A stretch of 64,000 nt of DNA, from assembly GCA_947359465.1 (NCBI GenBank), contig OX375882.1, positions 52,319,509-52,383,508 on the forward strand, given 5' to 3'. Both the position numbers and the translations under genes were made by a program. This document shows, one piece after another, positions 58,077 through 64,000 of the stretch. How positions within the stretch are numbered: the stretch's first letter is position 1; every line of letters starts with the position of its first letter. The DNA comes from Metellina segmentata (lineage: Eukaryota; Arthropoda; Arachnida; Araneae; Tetragnathidae). The notes beneath the pieces were generated by a model. It was given only the letters and a program-made list of their open reading frames with translations. It searched no databases and was not told the origin of the DNA.

Positions 58077-60723
58077 CAGGGATGGCCAACCTTTTTGGGA
58101 AGAGTGCCACTATCTGGGTGAAAAATTATGCGTGCCACTTCCAACCTTTCCAACATGCTACAAAATATAAAAAGGTTAAAAAAATGTTTTTTATAGGCTG
58201 ATTACGGGATTTTTACGTAAAAAGCACATTTGTTTTATGTAAGTCTGAGTAGTGGATATTTAAAAAATAATAAATAAAACAAAAGTACAAACTTTATTGT
58301 CAATAAACATTTTTAAAGGTTCAGTCAGTTAGGTTATGTATAAAATAAAAATGAATAACTTGAAATATATAATTCTAAATAATTATTAAATAGTCAGTAC
58401 TATATTGATGAGGCTTTTGAATTTGTAGTTTATTTACTATGTCAACTATATCAGGATTAGTTCTTGAAGATGCAAACAAAATTAGGTGTTTTAGGTGCAT
58501 ACCAGTTAATCTTGAACGATATTTTGATTTTATTATGTTCATAATAGAAAACATTTGTTCACAAACATATGTTGATCCAAACCTACAACAATATCTTACA
58601 GCCAAATCTTGTAGATTTGGAAAATTGCTTGTTGACACAAATTTCCAAAATTCAATGAAATCTGTATCACATACTGTTGAAATAAGTTCCTTATATTTGC
58701 TTTTCAGTGTAGTAGTGCTGTAGGTCAATAATTTCTATTTGGATTTCAGGCGTGTTACAATTAACGTCTTGCAGAGAAATTGAAAAAGAATTTTTTAAAA
58801 GATCAGCACTTTTTTTTATCACCTTGAAAATCATCAAACCTTGCCCTGAATGAATCCTGCAAAATGGATATTAAAATTTTAAATCTACCATAGGGAGCAT
58901 TATTGACTTTGGTAGCTAGATCCTGCATTAATGTGAAATGTGTTAATCTTTTTTCTCCAAAATCGAAACAAAAAAATCAAAAATTTGTTCACAAAAGAAG
59001 ATATATCAACAACTAAGGTAGGAAAAATACAATATTTGCCCTGTAATCTTGAATTTAAATTATTTAAATGTCCCATAATATCGGTGAGAAAAGCTAAATC
59101 CCATATCCAATATTCATTCTTGAGTAGCAAGCACTCACCGGGCTGTCCATTGTTTTCTTCCAAATATTTTAAAACACACTCTCTCAAATTCCAAAATCTC
59201 GCGAGTGCACTTCCTTTGGAAAGCCAGCGCACACTACAATGAAGGAGTAACTTGCCATCCTCTTCCATTTCTTCCGGGAAAAACTCACGAAATCGTTGTT
59301 GATTCAGAGCTCGGGCTCGAGCTCGTATTTTGTTCATACAGCGCGCTACAGGGTCAACAACAGTAGACTGGTTTAAATGCTTGGCACAAAGAGCTTCTTG
59401 ATGAATAATACAATAATACTTAAAAACTTTTCTTCCTAAAAAATTTTCAAGTAATGTAACAAAACCTTTTATTTTGCCAGCCATGCAAAGCGCTCCATCT
59501 GTGCAAACACTATCTAATTTTGTTCACTCTACCCTCCCCCCTTTGTGAACTTCTATTACACTTTTAAGTTCTTTAGAAATGTCCTCACCTGTAGTTAAAA
59601 CTAGTTGGTGCAAATCAAGAAGTTCTTCCACTACATCAAAATTATCGTTCGTGTAACGCTTAAATATAAGAAATATGCTTAACTGTGCATTGTCTGTGAT
59701 GTCGCAGCTTTCATCTAAAGTTCATGAAAAGTATTTGCAATATTGTAATCCAGAGACAGTTTGTGTGCAAACATCCTGGCCCATACTTAATCTATACGAC
59801 GCATGACGGAATTTCTAGACAAAGCTATTTTATCAACCATATTTTTGACGTTTGTATCACCGACAATTTGAGCAAATATTAAAAGGCCTTTCTTATTATC
59901 TCCTATCCGTCAGAATAGGATTTTGTTGCGGGCTAACAACAGAGAAAGTGCATAAGAAGCCCTCACCATAGTTTACATTTCGTCATTTGTCTAATGGAAC
60001 AAGGATTGTTGGCCGGCTAAAGATATCTTTTTTTTTATTGATAAATTCCGTTCGCAAGTGTGAACCGACAGGATATTTGCTGTTGAAATCACTATGCAGT
60101 TGTTTGAAATGTCGGTCATTTTTTCGGCACTCTGCTACACAAATTCCACATATCAAACAAACAGTCTTGGAAGTATTGTGATGCGTAAACAAAAATTATT
60201 CTTCTCCGACAGTTTTAAAATCACAAATTGCAATATCCTCTTCATATTTTCTTTTTGATGTCAAAGTTTTACTCATGGACACAGTGTAAATAAAAAATTT
60301 TAAGCAACGATGCTCCCCGACGCCGAATTCTACAAACCGTTTTAAAAAGTTTAACGTCTTGCTGTGCAGTTTAAAATCAACTGAGCTAGACAACCAGATG
60401 TCGCACTCGCTCTTGCTCGAGAACGAACAGCCATAACATGGCACAACGACGCCAAAGCGCAACGACACAAACTCAAACCATTGGGCTCGTTCCATGATCG
60501 CGCTGTCTTACCGCATCATTATACTGGTGTCAAGCAATGCCGTTTTCAGGCTCTGTTGTATTTAGTAGCGTATGAGTTGGGATTTTACGGATTTTGACAA
60601 AGTTCCTGAAGACGACATTTATATTTTTAAATTTTTTTAATTTTTCAATAAGTCTTCGCGTGCCACTGTTAAAACTCCGCCGTGCCACACTGTGGCATGC
60701 GTGCCGCGGGTTGGCCATCCCTG
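58077..60723 (-). mobile_element. hAT transposon, nearly full length
   Basis: Ends cagggatggccaaccttttt and inverted cagggatggccaacccgcgg. Flanks ggataaga (58069-58076) and ggataagg (60724-60731) form an 8-bp duplication with one mismatch. 2647 bp, encoding a broken transposase. Confidence 0.5.
58387..60276 (-). pseudogene. hAT transposase pseudogene (BED finger, GTF2IRD2/ZBED-like)
   Basis: Starts MSKTLTSKRKYEEDI at 60276, followed by a zinc-finger part TVCLICG...HFKQLH and SKYPVGSHLRTEF. The middle has DGALCMAGKIKGFVTLLENF and LHCSVRWLSKG. The C-terminal dimerisation region reads FGSTYVCEQMFSIMNIIKSK and YRSRLTGMHLKHL. In-frame stops lie just after the start segment and after LVPLDK, and frameshifts occur near 59500-59900. 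This is the domestication-prone hAT group, but this copy is broken. Confidence 0.5.
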
Positions 60724-60805
60724 GGATAAGGGAAGAAAAGTCTTCACGTTCCTAATGGTTTGTTTGTTTACATAGAAAATATTTAGTATTGTTACTTGTA
60801 AAGTA

Positions 60806-61228
60806 TCTATATATATAATTCTCTTACGTGGCACGCAAAAAAGACGTTATTAGTTATCGCGTTTTGGCAACATTGTACGATTGTTTGTTTATCACGAAGC
60901 CTCGCGCTTCAATTGAATTTATAGTGCTGGGTGTTCAATTTCCAAATCAGCACTCACATTTCGAGTCAAAATCTGCTCAAAGTTTTCATTTGAATTCTGA
61001 TTTTAGAGGTCCTGTATATATTTTTTTCTGAAAAACAGCAAAAAATTTAGATTTAAAAAGTATTTTTTTGGAATATATCATATTTTGTAAACAATTCCTT
61101 CTGCTAGGACACATGTCTTCATTGATGCGAGCGAAGCGAGCTTTGGTTCGCGCAGCGATCCAATGCGGATTGCAAAGCAATCCTCCGGGGGTTGGCGAGC
61201 GTTAGCGAGCAGGGGGCAGGCCCCCTAG
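60806..61228 (+). mobile_element. Non-autonomous Helitron, hairpin family copy 3
   Basis: Starts A|TCTATATATATAATTCTCTT at 60806 and ends gggggcaggccccctag|T at 61228, flanked by A and T. It lies 75 bp from the hAT element. Confidence 0.5.
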
Positions 61229-61976
61229 TTAGTATTGTTACGTGAAAAGTATTAGTATAACTACTTCTAAAGTATTAGTATTTTTACTTGATTTTCAGTG
61301 TAATCAAAAACAAACCAGATGGTCTGGGAAGATTTTCCTTTTGTACAAATGCTCTCGCATGGTACTTATTGGAGTTACCTTAAAATGTTATTGATCGTCA
61401 TCGGACTCGTTCGGCGTTTAATCTAATGGGTGCTGACCAATAAACTATTATGTATCAATTAGAAATTTGTCCTTTCGAATTTGTAATGGCAAAGTGCTGA
61501 AATTATATTTGGAAAAACAAACCGCGTAACAAGTAGAATACGTACAGGAAACACCCGCATCACTGTAGGAACTACCGACAACAATATTGGGCATGACAGA
61601 AAAGTATCTCATATTATGAGTAAACCGCCGGGAATAATTTTACCGAACAATATTTATTTTAATTAAAAATTCTTATTTACATTTTGTCAGACGTTTATTC
61701 ATTTCAGATTACAAATTTGATGTGTATGATTTTAAACGATATTTATTGATATTTTGATCCCCCTTGTTTTCCAATTAAATGTATGTTTTTATTTACGGAT
61801 ATTATTTTGCTGCGTCAACAATATGGAGATCAAATAATCAGTAGACATGCCACAAAAATGTCGGTAATAAATTCTTGGAATTCATAAAAGGTATGTTAAT
61901 AAATATAAATAATTTGTATCATACTTTTCTGCTGAAGGGTATGGGGCATAAGAACACCCACAGGTACTTGCATTAA
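61229..61976. other. Non-coding stretch
   Basis: No gene. 61535-61640 (acgtacaggaaacac...) is related to 37645-37740 and weakly to 17515-17580, an unnamed ~100-bp dispersed repeat. Confidence 0.5.
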
Positions 61977-62696
61977 GGGGGTCCGGGACACAAAAATCGT
62001 CAAATTTTCGAATTTTTTTTATGATTTTAAGAAATTCTCTATGTTTTTTTGCTTAAAATGATGTCTAAATCATGTTTCTATCTTAATCAGAACTAGAGAT
62101 ATAATAATTTTTGTAGTGCGTTGTTTTGAAAATCTAACACTCTTGACAGTTGTTGTCATGGCAACGACATCTGTCTTTAAAACTTTAAATGCGTTTTTCT
62201 CCATGATACATTTTTCAAAATTTCCTGTATTCAAATTGCTATAAGTCGAAAACCAATAAAGTTTAAGGGTTGAAATTTGGAATATATATTTTTCAAACAT
62301 TATACTTTAATTCTGATTCAGCAAATTTGAAACAAATATTTACTTTTAAAAATATGACTTTTTTTTAAAAAAAGTACCTTAAAATTTTCATTCAAATATT
62401 TTTTTATTTTTTGTTAAATTAATATTTTTTAAATTGCTGAATCAAAATTAAAGTTTATAAATTTGTGAATAATTTACTGCAAGAATTTTGAAAATGTACC
62501 AAGAATATTTTGAGCTTTAGCAATTTAAAATGACCCCTCTTTTTTTCAAAAAATTTTAATTTAAAATTTTTAAAAAACTTTTGGAAAAATTTTGTGTTGT
62601 GATTTTGTTTATTAGTTAGATGGGTAATCAGTACAAAAAAATTCAAAATTCTAAATTAATTAATAAAAAAAATTTTCTGATGTGTCCCGGACCCAC
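61977..62696. mobile_element. TTAA-flanked MITE
   Basis: Ends gggggtccgggacacaaaaa and inverted gtgggtccgggacaca, with TTAA on both sides (61973-61976, 62697-62700). The TTAA duplication fits piggyBac or Kolobok relatives. 720 bp, very AT-rich inside, no transposase. Confidence 0.5.
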
Positions 62697-62700
62697 TTAA

Positions 62701-64000
62701 TTGAATGGAATTTATTTTTATTACTTGGTATGTGTTAGATAGCTTAGAATTTTAATTAATAAAGTGAATGATTCACATGGGCTTTAATTTTTGTGCAGTA
62801 AAGTATATCAAGTTACGAAAAAGTTTAAAAACGCAAAACCTATACCATTGATTTTAGGGAATTCTTATAATTTTAATGTTTTAAAAATAGAAATAGAATA
62901 GGTTGGATTTATTTGTTTATATGTAGCGAGCTCAGCCACCTCACTACAAAAACTAATTTACGATTGAATAGTACATATAAAAGTGTGTAACTCAACTCTG
63001 CCATAAAGTTGTTTTTAGTAGATTATAAAGTTACGCTGCTTCATTCTGTCTTGCTAAATTGGTCACTGACGTACGTGATTTGAATACGCAATAATTTACA
63101 AAAACGATGGATAGTTGACTCGCCAATGCTTTGCAAATCCCTTTCAACAGCCAGCTGAAGCTCTGTGATAGCAGTCACTGCTCACTAGAGTGCCCATATC
63201 ATAAGAGTGGCGACATACGGGAAACACTTTCTGATTGGCTTAGAAACCTTTTCTACCTCCCTAGGCAGTCTTTTCCTAGCTCCCGTAGACTTAACATGGG
63301 AACTTTTTGTGTGTTCGAGAAAAACGTGGTTACATTAAATAAAAAAGAAAATATAGCTTATTCATGTTCCATTTCGTGTTCTGGAATGTTTATTTATTAT
63401 TATTTTAGTGTTTTGTCAGTATAAATTTGAAGACTTTTTAAGTAAATAGCTTTTTTAGAACAACGTTGCGTTTCCCGTTGTAAGGTTCGCCATCTCGCAT
63501 CTTACAAGAAGTGAAACGCCAAGTTGGCAACCCTACATAGAAAACGCCAAGCTGGCAACCTAAGAACAAAGCTTTTTCTATTAAAAGAAACGTCCACAAG
63601 ATTTCAAGCCGAGGAAGTGCGGCAAAAGCCAATTAAAAAAGTCAGAGCAATAAATAGTTACCGAGACAACTAAAAGATAAAATCCATCTTTAGAAGAGGA
63701 GGTCAAGTGAAGATTATATACAGCCGGTGGGAGGAAAGTTACACTTTTCAATGCCTATCCAAATGTAATTGCTACTTTATACTACATGTAACTTCGTGAC
63801 GTGACCGATTAAATTTAGTAAAATATACTCCAAATATGGAATTTTGACTCTGTGTCTTTTGAGTCTTTTACTGAACTTTCACGACGGAGTTCATCAACAA
63901 CCATCGGCCTCGGACCACTACTCCCGTAATCTAAGTTAGCGCGTTGTATAATTCATCTCATCAAATACGAATTGAATTGAGCGTTTATATGATTCATTTA
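62701..64000. other. Non-coding to window end
   Basis: No gene or AACS 5' exon recognised. 63518-63562 holds two direct copies of acgccaag(t/c)tggcaacc. Confidence 0.5.

Overview
This is an AT-rich, intron-rich, transposon-dense eukaryotic window. The host is most likely an arthropod. The Tc1-type transposases closely resemble families I associate with orb-weaving spiders, so an arachnid is my best guess, but that is inference. No prokaryotic operon, rRNA, functional tRNA or CRISPR array is visible.

The only host gene I can support is an acetoacetyl-CoA synthetase-like gene (AACS, ANL adenylating family) on the minus strand. I could join sixteen coding exons between 57129 and the stop codon at 17132. 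All splice phases agree, giving an uninterrupted 625-residue product that lacks only about 50 N-terminal residues. The first exon(s) and promoter were not found and probably lie beyond 64000. A polyadenylation signal sits 42 nt past the stop. The protein keeps the P-loop and catalytic lysine but carries an unusual A5 motif (GYGSTE) and a changed A8 loop.

Everything else is mobile or repetitive DNA. Positions 1-17000 (downstream of AACS) hold a piggyBac remnant, a LINE 3' end, two head-to-head Helitrons (4984-9024), a 2.85-kb near-perfect palindrome (9484-12334), a 230-bp tandem array and a decayed mariner. The long AACS introns (17264-57025) carry a Harbinger-type MITE, three near-intact Tc1 elements and a fourth more decayed one, a deleted Ty3/gypsy-type LTR element with 5-bp target duplication, three hAT elements or MITEs with 8-bp duplications (two with other elements nested inside), two Helitrons, several LINE fragments and many copies of one tRNA-derived SINE. 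Upstream of the first visible exon are a 2.65-kb hAT with a nearly full-length broken transposase, a Helitron and a TTAA-flanked MITE.

The best candidates for unusual biology are: the giant palindrome, whose arms carry convergent promoter-like boxes and could yield a 1.18-kb hairpin RNA; an inverted repeat pair in the introns flanking AACS exons 13-14, an arrangement known to favour circular RNA; clusters of a 14-bp dyad (ACGAGATATCTCGT); and the altered motifs of the AACS-like enzyme.
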